Source: Tardiphaga robiniae (GTDB taxonomy: Bacteria; Pseudomonadota; Alphaproteobacteria; Rhizobiales; Xanthobacteraceae). Taken from it: 64,000 bases of DNA. Positions 33,236 to 42,070 of the stretch are shown one piece after another. Position 1 is the stretch's first letter, and every line of letters begins with the position of its first letter. The position numbers were made by a program, and so were the translations under genes. The stretch is taken from the NCBI RefSeq assembly GCF_013359755.1, contig NZ_JABMCJ010000087.1, positions 20,807 through 84,806 of the forward strand, read 5' to 3'. Below the pieces are notes generated by a model. That model was not told the DNA's origin and ran no database searches. It saw nothing but the letters and a program-made list of their open reading frames with translations.

Positions 33236-34243
33236 GTGAAACCGTTCCGCTTGGTATTTGCTCTGTCCGCGCTGGCGCTCGCCGCCCTATCGCAGCCCGC
33301 TCGTGCTGCGGATGTCATCTGCTACAACTGTCCGCCGGAATGGGCCGACTGGGCGTCGATGATCAAGGCGGTGAAGACCGACCTCAGCATCGAGATGCCG
33401 CATGACAACAAGAATTCCGGCCAGGCGCTGGCTCAGATCCTCGCCGAGAAGGCCAATCCGGTCGGCGACATCGGCTATTTTGGCGTCACTTTCGGCATGA
33501 AGGCCAAGGCGCAGGATGCACTCGAACCCTACAAGCCCGCTGGCTGGGATCAGGTCGATGCCGGCCTGAAGGACTCCGAAGGCTACTGGACCACGATCCA
33601 TTCCGGTACGCTCGGCTTCTTCGTCAACAAGGATGCCCTCGCTGGCAAGCCGGTGCCGAAGTGCTGGAAGGATCTCGCCAAGCCCGACTACAAGGGCATG
33701 GTCGGCTATCTCGACCCGACGTCGGCCGCCGTCGGCTATGTCGGTGCTGTTGCGGTCAATCTCGCGCTCGGCGGCACCGAGCAGAATTTCGATCCAGCCA
33801 TCGCCTTCTTTAAGGAGCTGAAGAAGAACGACGCGATCGTGCCGAAGCAGACGTCCTATGCCCGCGTCGTCTCCGGCGAGATGCCGATCCTGTTGGATTA
33901 TGATTTCAATGCCTATCGCGCCAAGTATTCCGAGAAGGGCAGTTTCGAATTCGTCATTCCCTGCGAAGGTTCGGTCGTGTTTCCCTATGTGGTCGGTCTC
34001 GTGAAGAACGCGCCGCACAAGGACAAGGCCAAGAAGGTCATGGACTATCTCCTGTCCGACAAGGGCCAGGCGATCTGGACCAACGCCTACCTCCGCCCGG
34101 CCCGCAAGATCGAGCTGCCGGAAGCCGTGAAGGCCAAGTTCCTGCCGGACTCGGAATATGCCCGCGCCAAGAGCGTGGACTGGGGCAAGATGGAGCTGGC
34201 GCAGAAAGGCTTCAGCGACCGCTATCTCGCCGAAGTCCGTTGA
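33236..34243 (+). CDS. ABC transporter substrate-binding protein (Fe3+/phosphonate-type cluster)
   Basis: A 335-residue periplasmic binding protein, signal peptide 1-24 (SQPARAAD). The mature start is VICYNCPPEWADW, then AQILAEKANPVGDIGYFG and SGEMPILLDYDFNAYRAKYS. It belongs to the broad class that binds ferric iron, 2-aminoethylphosphonate or phosphate esters. GTG 33236 follows GGAG at good spacing; ATG 33221 in frame is the alternative. It leads a five-gene operon ending in a phosphodiesterase, which favours a phosphorus compound (inference). Confidence 0.82.
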   Translation: MKPFRLVFALSALALAALSQPARAADVICYNCPPEWADWASMIKAVKTDLSIEMPHDNKNSGQALAQILAEKANPVGDIGYFGVTFGMKAKAQDALEPYKPAGWDQVDAGLKDSEGYWTTIHSGTLGFFVNKDALAGKPVPKCWKDLAKPDYKGMVGYLDPTSAAVGYVGAVAVNLALGGTEQNFDPAIAFFKELKKNDAIVPKQTSYARVVSGEMPILLDYDFNAYRAKYSEKGSFEFVIPCEGSVVFPYVVGLVKNAPHKDKAKKVMDYLLSDKGQAIWTNAYLRPARKIELPEAVKAKFLPDSEYARAKSVDWGKMELAQKGFSDRYLAEVR

Positions 34244-34249
34244 TGCACA

Positions 34250-34279
34250 ATGGTGCCCCGGCGGGGGCAGGGGCACCAT
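34250..34279 (+). promoter_or_regulatory. Intercistronic hairpin after the binding-protein gene
   Basis: ATGGTGCCCC (34250-34259) pairs perfectly with GGGGCACCAT (34270-34279), loop ten bases, no T-run. Such hairpins protect the upstream message, so binding protein can be made in excess over the permeases. Confidence 0.6.
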
Positions 34280-34285
34280 AGTTTC

Positions 34286-35101
34286 ATGTCGCATCGTAAT
34301 TTCATCTGGATCTGCCTGTTGCCGCTCGTGGTGGTGACAGCAGCCTTCTTCCTCTTGCCGATGGCGCAATTGCTCGCCGTGGGTGCCGGTGGATCGCGCG
34401 GCGTGTCCGCCTATCTCGCGATCATCACCGAGCCGCGCTATCGCGCCACGCTGATCAATACGGTCGTACTCGCTGCGGCGACGACCGTCGCCACGCTGGT
34501 GATTGCCACCATCGCCGGCCTGTTCCTGCAGCGTCACCGCTTCCCCGGCCGCGCTGTGCTGATCGCGATGCTGACATTTCCACTGGCATTTCCCGGCGTC
34601 GTGGTCGGCTTTCTGATCATTCTCCTTGCAGGACGTCAGGGCCTGATCGGCGCCATCACCGCCGCGGTGACGGGTGAGAAAGTCGTGTTCGCTTATTCGA
34701 TCTTCGGTCTGTTTCTCGGCTATCTCTATTTCTCGATTCCGCGCGTGATCCTCACGGTGATGGCCGCGGTGCAAAAGCTCGATATCGGGCTGGAGGAGGC
34801 GGCGCGTTCGCTCGGTGCGAGCCCGTGGGCGGTCCAGCGCGACGTGGTACTGCCGGCGCTCGGGCCGGCTTTCGTAGCCTCGGGCGCAATCGCCTTCGCG
34901 ACGGCGATGGGTGCGTTCGGCACGGCCTTCACGCTTGCGACCAACATCGATGTGCTACCGATGCTAATCTATACCGAGTTCACATTGGCGGCGAATTTTG
35001 CGATCTCGGCGGCGCTGTCGATCGGACTCGGCGTGATCGCCTGGGCAATCCTCGCGCTGGCCCGCTCAATGAGCGGCGGCGCTGTCGCGGCAGCGGGGTA
35101 A
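34286..35101 (+). CDS. ABC transporter permease 1
   Basis: A 271-residue permease with six predicted helices starting MSHRNFIWICLLPLVVV. The EAA loop is EEAARSLGASPWAVQRDV near residue 172. It pairs with the permease encoded four bases downstream. ATG 34286 is chosen because the alternative at 34250 begins inside the hairpin and adds a polar leader. Confidence 0.85.
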   Translation: MSHRNFIWICLLPLVVVTAAFFLLPMAQLLAVGAGGSRGVSAYLAIITEPRYRATLINTVVLAAATTVATLVIATIAGLFLQRHRFPGRAVLIAMLTFPLAFPGVVVGFLIILLAGRQGLIGAITAAVTGEKVVFAYSIFGLFLGYLYFSIPRVILTVMAAVQKLDIGLEEAARSLGASPWAVQRDVVLPALGPAFVASGAIAFATAMGAFGTAFTLATNIDVLPMLIYTEFTLAANFAISAALSIGLGVIAWAILALARSMSGGAVAAAG

Positions 35102-35105
35102 GCCG

Positions 35106-35891
35106 ATGCGCGATCGCCTCATCTTCGCTGGCCAGCTCGGATTTACACTGCTCGTTGCGGCGTTTCTCGTCGTGCCCGTTGTGTTGTCGATTTCCGCCGG
35201 CGTCACCGTCAATTACTTTCGCGGCATCCAGTCGGGCGTCACGCTGCAATGGGTGGTGCAGGTCTGGAACCTCTATGCCGGTGAAATCGGGCTGTCGTTC
35301 CTGATCGCCTTCGCGACCCTGGCGGTGACGCTGGTTGTCGGCGTGCCCGCGGCTTATGGACTACACGTGAAGGGCGGGAGGTTGTCGCGCGTGATCGAGG
35401 AGATCATCACGCTGCCGCTGGCAATCCCTGGCTTGGCCATCGCGCTGGCGCTGCTGCTCACCTATGGCGGCTTCGGCGGCTTCCGGCAGTCGTGGCTGTT
35501 CATCCTTACAGGCCACGTCATCTTCACCATGCCCTTCATGGTGCGTTCGGTGATGGCGGTGTTCGCTTCGGTGGACATCAAGACGCTGGACGAGGGGGCT
35601 GCCTCGCTCGGCGCCTCGCCATGGACGCGGTTTTGCAATGTCATCGTGCCGAACGCCATGCCCGGCATTCTCGCCGGATCGCTGATGGTAGTGACGCTGT
35701 CGCTCGGCGAATTCAACCTGACCTGGATGCTGCACACGCCGCTGACCAAGACGCTGCCGGTCGGTCTCGCCGACAGCTACGCGTCGATGCGGCTCGAAGT
35801 GGCATCGGCCTACACACTGATTTTTTTCATCATGATTGTGCCTCTTCTGGTGGCGATGCAGATGGTTGCCGAGAAGGGCGAAAAGAAATGA
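35106..35891 (+). CDS. ABC transporter permease 2
   Basis: A 261-residue permease with six helices. The coupling loop is DEGAASLGASPWTRFCNV near 160, and SLGEFNLTWMLHTPL is typical of the polyamine/iron/phosphonate permease superfamily. It overlaps the ATPase start by ATGA, giving coupled synthesis. It forms the translocation path with permease 1. Confidence 0.86.
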   Translation: MRDRLIFAGQLGFTLLVAAFLVVPVVLSISAGVTVNYFRGIQSGVTLQWVVQVWNLYAGEIGLSFLIAFATLAVTLVVGVPAAYGLHVKGGRLSRVIEEIITLPLAIPGLAIALALLLTYGGFGGFRQSWLFILTGHVIFTMPFMVRSVMAVFASVDIKTLDEGAASLGASPWTRFCNVIVPNAMPGILAGSLMVVTLSLGEFNLTWMLHTPLTKTLPVGLADSYASMRLEVASAYTLIFFIMIVPLLVAMQMVAEKGEKK

Positions 35892-36949
35892 GCGGGATTG
35901 CGGGTCACGGTGCGGCCGTTCATATCGAGAATTGCGGCAAGACCTTTCCGGATGGCACGCAGGCGCTGGCGCCGGCCTCGCTGGATATCGTGTCAGGCGA
36001 GACGCTGGTTCTGCTCGGCCCCTCCGGCTGCGGCAAAACCACCATGCTGCGGATTATCGCCGGGCTGGAGACGCCCGATGCGGGCGGCCGCGTGCTGTTC
36101 GACAAGACCGACATGACTGCGGTGCCGATCGAGCAGCGCCATGTCGGCATGGTGTTCCAGTCCTACGCGCTGTTTCCCAACATGACCGTGGCCGAGAACA
36201 TCGGCTACGGGCTGAAGATTCGCGGCGTCGACAAGGCCGCACGCGCGGCGCGTGTCGCCGAAATGGTGGCGCTCACCAATATCGGCGGGCTCGAAAACCG
36301 CCGTATCGATCAATTGTCTGGCGGCCAGCGTCAGCGCGTCGCGCTGGCGCGCGCGGTGGCCGTGCGTCCACGCGTGCTGCTGCTGGATGAGCCGTTGACG
36401 GCACTCGATGCGTCGCTGCGCGACCGGCTGCGCAGTGAACTCAACAGCCTGCTACGCTCGCTCGGGATCACCGCGATCTATGTGACTCACGACCAGGCTG
36501 AAGCGATGGAACTCGGCGATCGCATCGTGGTCATGCGCAAGGGCGCCATCGCGCAGATCGGCACGCCGCGCGAGATCTACTTTGCTCCCCAGAACCGTTT
36601 CGTCGCCGAATTCGTCGGTGCGGCCAATATCGTCGAGGGGCCGGTGGCGAGCGGTCGGCTGACGCTGCCCGGTGGCTGGCTGGCGCTCAATGATGCCGCC
36701 GACAACGCTGCGGCGGTGGCGATGATCCGGCCGGAGACCATCGGAATTGTCGCCGAGGCGGACGCCTTCCTGCGCGGCACAGTCGAAAGCGTCGCCTTTA
36801 TCGGTGATCGCCAGCGTCTCGTGGTGACGGGTGCGGCGAACAAGCCGTTGACGGTGGACGCGCCGAACACCATCAATGTGCGTGCAGGGGAGCGCGTCGG
36901 CCTGTCGGTCACGCCTCAAGCGGTTCGCGTGTTGCCGAAAGAAGATTGA
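35888..36949 (+). CDS. ABC transporter ATPase
   Basis: A 353-residue ATPase: Walker A GPSGCGKTTM, Q-loop VFQSYALFPNMTV, signature LSGGQRQRVALARAV, Walker B LLLDEPLTALD, switch YVTHDQ. A TOBE-like C-terminal domain runs from about 280. It energises the importer encoded by the three genes before it. Its stop overlaps the phosphodiesterase ATG (TGATG), tying that enzyme to the transporter. Confidence 0.88.
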   Translation: MSGIAGHGAAVHIENCGKTFPDGTQALAPASLDIVSGETLVLLGPSGCGKTTMLRIIAGLETPDAGGRVLFDKTDMTAVPIEQRHVGMVFQSYALFPNMTVAENIGYGLKIRGVDKAARAARVAEMVALTNIGGLENRRIDQLSGGQRQRVALARAVAVRPRVLLLDEPLTALDASLRDRLRSELNSLLRSLGITAIYVTHDQAEAMELGDRIVVMRKGAIAQIGTPREIYFAPQNRFVAEFVGAANIVEGPVASGRLTLPGGWLALNDAADNAAAVAMIRPETIGIVAEADAFLRGTVESVAFIGDRQRLVVTGAANKPLTVDAPNTINVRAGERVGLSVTPQAVRVLPKED

Positions 36950-37788
36950 TGTCGAAGCCCACCATCATCGCGCAGATCTCCGATCTGCATATCAAGGCGC
37001 CAGGCGAGCTGGCCTATGGCAAGGTCGACACGGCCAAGGCGCTGGAGCGCTGTGTGGCCGAGCTGAACGCACTCGATCCGCGGCCCGATCTCGTTGTCAT
37101 CTCCGGCGATCTCGTTGATACGCCGACGCCCGGCGAATACGAGCATCTGTGGCGGCTGCTCGCTCCGCTCAAGATCCCGTTCATCGGCGTGCCCGGTAAT
37201 CACGACGCCCGCGACATGATGCGCGCGGCATTCCCTGATTGGGCTTATGCGAAGTCGTCGGGCCCGCTCGATCAGGCGCGGACGGTTGGCCCGCTCGATA
37301 TCATCCTGCTGGACTCGCATGTTTCGGGCAAGCCGCACGGCACGCTGGAAGCGGCAACGCTGGAGTGGCTGGATGCCACGCTGGCATCATCGCGCGAGCG
37401 GCCGGCTTTGCTGTTCCTGCATCATCCGCCGTTCCGCACTGGCATCACCCACATGGACGTGCAGGACCTGTTCAACGCGGATGAGCTCGCAACCATCGTC
37501 CGCAAGCATCCGCGTGTGCGGATCGTCGCTGCCGGCCACGTGCATCGTGCGACGCTGACGACATTCGCCGGGACGGTTGCGACCATTTGCCCGGCGCCGA
37601 ACCATGCGGTCGATCTCGACATCGCCGAATTGCGTCCGCCGTCCTTCCGTGTCGAGCCGCCGGCTTTCCACCTGCATGTCTGGTTTCCGGATGGCGAGGA
37701 GGGCGGCCATCTGGTCACGCATCAAGTGCCGATCGGCGACTTCGACGGCCCGCATCCGTTCTTCGGAGCGGACGGGAAGTTGCTCTGA
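36949..37788 (+). CDS. GpdQ/CpdA-like metallophosphodiesterase
   Basis: A 279-residue class III phosphodiesterase with binuclear-metal motifs ISDLHI (Asp, His), VISGDLVD (Asp), VPGNHD (Asn, His), LFLHHPP (His) and AAGHVHR (two His). The order and spacing resemble the glycerophosphodiesterase GpdQ and cyclic-nucleotide enzyme CpdA. No signal peptide, so it acts on the imported compound in the cytoplasm. Overlap with the ATPase stop implies it processes the transporter substrate, for example a glycerophosphodiester; that substrate is inference. Confidence 0.85.
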   Translation: MSKPTIIAQISDLHIKAPGELAYGKVDTAKALERCVAELNALDPRPDLVVISGDLVDTPTPGEYEHLWRLLAPLKIPFIGVPGNHDARDMMRAAFPDWAYAKSSGPLDQARTVGPLDIILLDSHVSGKPHGTLEAATLEWLDATLASSRERPALLFLHHPPFRTGITHMDVQDLFNADELATIVRKHPRVRIVAAGHVHRATLTTFAGTVATICPAPNHAVDLDIAELRPPSFRVEPPAFHLHVWFPDGEEGGHLVTHQVPIGDFDGPHPFFGADGKLL

Positions 37789-37789
37789 G

Positions 37790-39268
37790 CTAGACGAGCG
37801 CGTTGACCGCGATCAGGCTGCGATAGAACTCCACGCTGAGCTTCGGCGTTCGTTTCTGCGTTTCGAAATCGACGTGATACAGCCCGAAGCGCTTTTCATA
37901 ACCATCCGACCATTCGAAGTTATCCATCAGGCTCCAGTGAAAGTACCCTTTTACGGGGATGCCTTCCGACGTCGCGCGCTGCAGATGCGTGAGATAGTTC
38001 CTGAGATACATGACGCGGTCGAGGTCGTGGATCTTGCCGTCACCGGCCGGCCGGTCGGCGGCCGATGTACCGTTCTCGCTGATGTAGATCTGCTTGACGT
38101 TCCAGACCTTGGCGACATTGCGCGGAGCCCAATACAGCGCTTCCGGCCCGATCCGTAGCCAGTCCGAATCCATGCGCGGGAACGAGGTCGGGAACGGCAC
38201 CAGCGCGAAGCCGTGCTGATCGCCACTCGCTACCACATAATATTGCGGCATGTAGACGTTGAGACCGACGAAATCGACGGGGGAAGAAATGATCTTCAGT
38301 TCTTCGGCGGTGAAGCTCGGCGCATTCTTGCCGGCATAGGCGAGAAACGCATCGGTGTATCTGCCTTCGAGAATGACGGTCATATAGCCACCATTCATCT
38401 CGCGCGTTGCGATTTCGGAGGCGCGGATATTGGCAGGCGTCTCGATGGCCGGGACGCAGGATGCGACATTCTCGGCGAGGCCGACCTTGGTGTCGGCGCG
38501 TCCATTGGCGCGGATCGCCTGTACAGCCATGCCATGGCCCAGTGCGACGTGATGGCGAACCTGGTTGAGCTGCGGCTGTGGCAGCTTGAGGCCGGGCGCG
38601 AGCTCCACCGGGCCGCGGCCGTAGCCGAAATCCACGAAGGTCCCGCATTCATTGATGGTGAAGATGTTTGTGACGCGGTCGGTGATGCGCTGCGCGACAT
38701 GGCCGGCATAGTCGCCGAACGCCTTCGGCGTATCTGATGACGCCCAGCCGCCGACGCGATCCTGCAGCGCCTGTGGCAGATCCCAGTGATACAAAGTGGC
38801 GAATGGCTCGATGCCATTGGCCAGCAACTCGTCGATGAGACGATTGTAGAAATCCAGCCCTTGCGGATTGGGCGTGCCCACGCCGGTCGGAAACACGCGC
38901 GACCATGAGATGGAGAAGCGATAGGCCTTCGCGCCCAACGCCTTCATTAGCTGGATGTCTTCCTTGTAGCGATGGAAATGATCCACCGCGTGGTCGCCGT
39001 TGCCGCCGCCAAGGATCTTGTTCGGCGTGTGCGAATAGCTGTCCCATATCGAGGGGCCGCGGCCTTCGGCCGAGACGGCGCCCTCGATCTGATAGGCCGA
39101 CGTGGCGGTGCCCCAGACGAAATCCGCCGGAAAACGCCGGTCGTTGGCAAGCGCCGCCGGTGTGGCCGAGACTGTTTGAGCCTCAGCCTGCGCAGTCGGG
39201 ACGGCGAGGCCGGCAGCGAGTGCGCCGGCCGCTCCGGTAAAATCGCGGCGCGTGAAACGATGGGACAC
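37790..39268 (-). CDS. Tat-exported family 1 glycoside hydrolase
   Basis: A 492-residue GH1 beta-glycosidase with a twin-arginine leader (FTRRDFTGAAGALAAG, cleaved near residue 30). The fold starts FPADFVWGTATSAYQIEGA. The nucleophile is Glu398 in YISENGTS. The acid/base glutamate is Glu207 in TINECGTF, where the usual NEP has become NEC. Substrate-binding W and H are present (YHWDLPQALQ, NFEWSDGYEKRFGLYHVD by position, about 470). Most bacterial GH1 enzymes are cytoplasmic, so export is notable. A periplasmic beta-glucosidase for plant glucosides is likely. Confidence 0.9.
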   Translation of the reverse strand: MSHRFTRRDFTGAAGALAAGLAVPTAQAEAQTVSATPAALANDRRFPADFVWGTATSAYQIEGAVSAEGRGPSIWDSYSHTPNKILGGGNGDHAVDHFHRYKEDIQLMKALGAKAYRFSISWSRVFPTGVGTPNPQGLDFYNRLIDELLANGIEPFATLYHWDLPQALQDRVGGWASSDTPKAFGDYAGHVAQRITDRVTNIFTINECGTFVDFGYGRGPVELAPGLKLPQPQLNQVRHHVALGHGMAVQAIRANGRADTKVGLAENVASCVPAIETPANIRASEIATREMNGGYMTVILEGRYTDAFLAYAGKNAPSFTAEELKIISSPVDFVGLNVYMPQYYVVASGDQHGFALVPFPTSFPRMDSDWLRIGPEALYWAPRNVAKVWNVKQIYISENGTSAADRPAGDGKIHDLDRVMYLRNYLTHLQRATSEGIPVKGYFHWSLMDNFEWSDGYEKRFGLYHVDFETQKRTPKLSVEFYRSLIAVNALV

Positions 39269-39298
39269 CAGATCTCCTGCTAGTCCGGGACGCGACGG

Positions 39299-40135
39299 TC
39301 AGTCGTCATGCGGCTCATGATAGTTCTCTGCGCCACCTTTCCAATAGCCTGATGCCTTGACCCATGCCTTGGGATGCTGGCGCTCGTCGACGAGAATCCT
39401 GCGGAGGCGCTTGGCGACTTCGGATTCCGCGGCGATGAAGGCGTAGCCGTCGCCAACGGGAAGTTTGAGGCTGCGCAGAGCATCTTCCATCAGGGTGGTC
39501 GAACCGGCGCTCTGCTGGCCACGATGCAGCCAGTTGATGGTGACGGAGGCCTTCGCTGCGAAGGTCTGCTCCTCGGCAGCATCGGCGACTTCCGCGATCA
39601 CGATGGCCCGCGTAGCAGGACGTAGTTCCTCAAGCCGGCGGCCGATGGCGGGCAGGGCGGTTTCGTCGCCGATCAGCAGGTACCAGTCGAAGTCGTCCGG
39701 CACCACGAACGAGCCGCGCGGGCCGCCGATACCGATTTTATCGCCTGGCTTCGCTTCGGTGGCCCAAGTCGTGGCAGGCCCAGCATCATGAATGGCGAAA
39801 TCGATGTCGAGCTCTTTGGCGGCTGCGTCATAGCGCCGGGGCGTGTAATCCCGCGCGATTGGCCGCGCGCTCTCATCGACCAGCACGCGGCCTTCGCTGA
39901 AGACGGGCATCAAAGGTTCGGTTTCGCCGGGGCGCGGGAAGAACACCTTGACGTGGTTGTTATAGGACGCGCTGACGAAGCCTTCGAGGTCGTCACCGGT
40001 GAGGGTGATGCGCTTCATGTACGGCGTCACCGACGTCACGCGCTTGACGGTCAGCAGACGGCGTTTCAACTCGTGACGAACGCGCGTGATGTGATGAAGA
40101 TCATTTGAAATGGTGTCTGAAGATGTGTCGGTCAT
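39299..40135 (-). CDS. Siderophore-interacting protein (ViuB-like ferric reductase)
   Basis: A 278-residue flavoprotein: FAD domain with RDYTPRRYDAAAKELDI (FAD-binding RxYTxR), GPRGSFVVPDD, and a C-terminal SIP domain ending GYWKGGAENYHEPHDD. It reduces ferric siderophore complexes in the cytoplasm to release iron, using NAD(P)H. No siderophore receptor or Fur box is visible nearby, so it stands alone. The gene on the same strand downstream is the glycosidase, with no obvious link. Confidence 0.9.
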   Translation of the reverse strand: MTDTSSDTISNDLHHITRVRHELKRRLLTVKRVTSVTPYMKRITLTGDDLEGFVSASYNNHVKVFFPRPGETEPLMPVFSEGRVLVDESARPIARDYTPRRYDAAAKELDIDFAIHDAGPATTWATEAKPGDKIGIGGPRGSFVVPDDFDWYLLIGDETALPAIGRRLEELRPATRAIVIAEVADAAEEQTFAAKASVTINWLHRGQQSAGSTTLMEDALRSLKLPVGDGYAFIAAESEVAKRLRRILVDERQHPKAWVKASGYWKGGAENYHEPHDD

Positions 40136-40448
40136 ATGGATTCCCGGGGAATCCAGATCGGCCTGTTTGACGCGGAGTCGCGCAGGTCGAGCCTGGATCA
40201 GGTTCGATCGGCGCGTTGGTTCACGTTAACGCTTACGTGCGGCCTCGCCGAGACAGCAATCACGGCAGAGGTAGCGAAACGTCCTTTTACGTGCAAGCCC
40301 GGGATTGTCGCACGTGCTGCACGATGGCGTGAGGCCGGAAGCCTTCTAAACTGGCTGACGTCACCGCATGGACATTGCGGCCTTTCCGGGGGAGAACCGT
40401 TTCCGGATGTGGCGGCATGCCCCTGAATCATTGGACGAGATCGACGTA
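40136..40448. other. Intergenic region with ACGTG inverted repeat
   Basis: No supported gene. CACGT (40222-40226) and ACGTG (40235-40239) form a dyad with an eight-base spacer. More ACGTG motifs follow near 40290 and 40312. They may be operator sites for the divergent reductase or dehydrogenase genes. Regulator unknown. Confidence 0.4.
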
Positions 40449-41270
40449 ATGAGCACTGAAGCAAAGTCTCCCACGCGCGTGGCCATTGTTGGCCTCGGCC
40501 CGATCGGCCGCAAGGTGGCTGAAGCCCTGGACCGCGGCATCGATGGCCTGGTTCTGGCGGCGGTCGCCGTGCAGAATCCGGAGAAGCATCAGGCGTTCCT
40601 GTCCGGTCTCGGCAAGGCGCCGCCGGTGCTACCGATCGCGGATCTCGTGGATGTCGCCGATATCGTGATCGAATGTGCGCCCGCAGCGTTGCTGCCCGAG
40701 ATCGTCAAGCCGTTCGTCAGCAAGGGGAAGACCGCGATCGTGCTGAGCGCTGGAGCGCTGTTGTTCAATGACGATCTCGTCGCACTGGCCAAGCAGAACG
40801 GTGGTCAGATCGTGGTGCCAACCGGGGCGCTGATCGGCCTCGACGCGGTGACGGCTGCAGCCGAGGGCAAGATCAACTCGGTCCGCATGGTAACGCGCAA
40901 GCCGGTGAAGGGTCTCGCCGGTGCGCCCTATATCGTCGAGAACAAGATCGACATCGAGAACATCACCGAACCGATGAAGATTTTCGAGGGCACGGCGCGC
41001 GAAGCCGCCAAGGGCTTTCCCGCCAATCTCAACGTCGCCGTCGCGCTGTCGCTCGCAGGCGCGGGCCCTGACGCCACAACGCTGGAAATCTGGGCCGATC
41101 CGGCGCTGACCCGCAACGTCCATCGTGTCGAGGTGGATTCGGATTCCGCACGGTTCTCGATGCAGATCGAAAATATCCCGTCAGAGAACCCGAAGACCGG
41201 CCGCATCACCGCGCTGTCGGTGATCGCCTATCTGCGCAAGCAGCGCGCGGCGCTGCGCGTCGGAACGTAA
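40449..41270 (+). CDS. Aspartate dehydrogenase-like protein (NadX family)
   Basis: A 273-residue oxidoreductase with N-terminal Rossmann motif VAIVGLGPIGRKVAEAL and a C-terminal domain with PTGALIGLDAVTAAAEGKI and FPANLNVAVALSLAG, the pattern of L-aspartate dehydrogenase. The family oxidises aspartate to iminoaspartate for NAD synthesis or reductively aminates oxaloacetate. No nadA or nadC is nearby. The frame opens upstream, but ATG 40449 behind GGACGAGA gives the standard length. Confidence 0.8.
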   Translation: MSTEAKSPTRVAIVGLGPIGRKVAEALDRGIDGLVLAAVAVQNPEKHQAFLSGLGKAPPVLPIADLVDVADIVIECAPAALLPEIVKPFVSKGKTAIVLSAGALLFNDDLVALAKQNGGQIVVPTGALIGLDAVTAAAEGKINSVRMVTRKPVKGLAGAPYIVENKIDIENITEPMKIFEGTAREAAKGFPANLNVAVALSLAGAGPDATTLEIWADPALTRNVHRVEVDSDSARFSMQIENIPSENPKTGRITALSVIAYLRKQRAALRVGT

Positions 41271-41273
41271 GGC

Positions 41274-41948
41274 CTATTTGCCGCTTTCGACTTGATGCGC
41301 AGGGGCTATCTGCTGCGCAGTCTCGATTCCCTGGGTCCGGGCGATCCTGGCGAGTTCGCAGCCTTCGCAGTAGCGGCGATCCTTGTAGTCGATCCAGTTA
41401 TGGGCGAACACGCGCTCATTCGGGATGTCGTAGCGGGCCTGCAACACGCGGACCAGCACGCGCCAGGCCGCGATCTGGGCATCGGTGGGCGGCTTGCGGA
41501 CATTGGGGTAGTTGCCGACGAACTCGACCCCGATCGATGAGTCATTGTCGATCTGCTGATAGGTCCCGCTGTTGTCGATATACTTGTTGTCGTTGCGGTT
41601 GCCGCGGTTGAGATGGTTCGGCACCGCCCATTCGGGCGTCGACCAGTAAACCGTGCCGTCGGTCTCGATCCAGATGGCGACGCCGCGACGATCGGGTTTC
41701 TGCATCTGCGCGACAGCGTTACGCCAGGCGGAGCCGACCGCGCCTTCTGACTGATGCACGACGATGTTGCGCCATTCTCGGGCGTGGCGGAGATCTGTCC
41801 ATGGCCTCAGCCAGACCATGTTGAGGCCGGGAATGTCGGGCGTGCCGCGGGAGCGGGCGGCGATCTCGAAGCTTGACAGCGTCTGGGCGGTCGCCGGTGT
41901 GGCGATCGCGCATAAAACCAGCCATAGCCCGACGACCCGATCTCTCAT
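41274..41948 (-). CDS. Periplasmic N-acetylmuramoyl-L-alanine amidase (Amidase_2)
   Basis: A 224-residue protein with signal peptide (1-21, ATPATAQ). The zinc-amidase domain includes IVVHQSEGAVGS (first His), IGVEFVGNYP and VFAHNWIDYKDRRYCEGCEL, giving a second His and a Cys where T7-lysozyme-type amidases bind zinc. It would cut peptidoglycan stem peptides during wall recycling. It stands alone between the dehydrogenase and the MetQ gene, ending 3 bases from the former. Confidence 0.85.
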   Translation of the reverse strand: MRDRVVGLWLVLCAIATPATAQTLSSFEIAARSRGTPDIPGLNMVWLRPWTDLRHAREWRNIVVHQSEGAVGSAWRNAVAQMQKPDRRGVAIWIETDGTVYWSTPEWAVPNHLNRGNRNDNKYIDNSGTYQQIDNDSSIGVEFVGNYPNVRKPPTDAQIAAWRVLVRVLQARYDIPNERVFAHNWIDYKDRRYCEGCELARIARTQGIETAQQIAPAHQVESGK

Positions 41949-41993
41949 GTCCCTCGTTTCCGAAGGCGTCTCATAACGCCTCCGGAAAGCGTA

Positions 41994-42029
41994 ACCGAGC
42001 CGCGCTGGGAGTCAAATCCGCGGCTCGGT
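41994..42029 (-). terminator. Hairpin downstream of the metQ/ssuA minus-strand unit
   Basis: ACCGAGCCGCG (41994-42004) pairs with CGCGGCTCGGT (42019-42029) across a 14-base loop, between the MetQ-like stop and the amidase start. On the minus strand TTACGCTTT follows, a weak T-run. It probably ends the binding-protein transcript. Confidence 0.55.
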
Positions 42030-42070
42030 ATGATCGTCGCGCTAGGACAGCCTGCGCGCGCAGGTTGTGC

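Noticed and set aside
33287..34774. Minus-strand 495-codon ORF opposite the ABC binding protein and permease
   Set aside because: It is antisense to two well-supported genes and matches no protein pattern.
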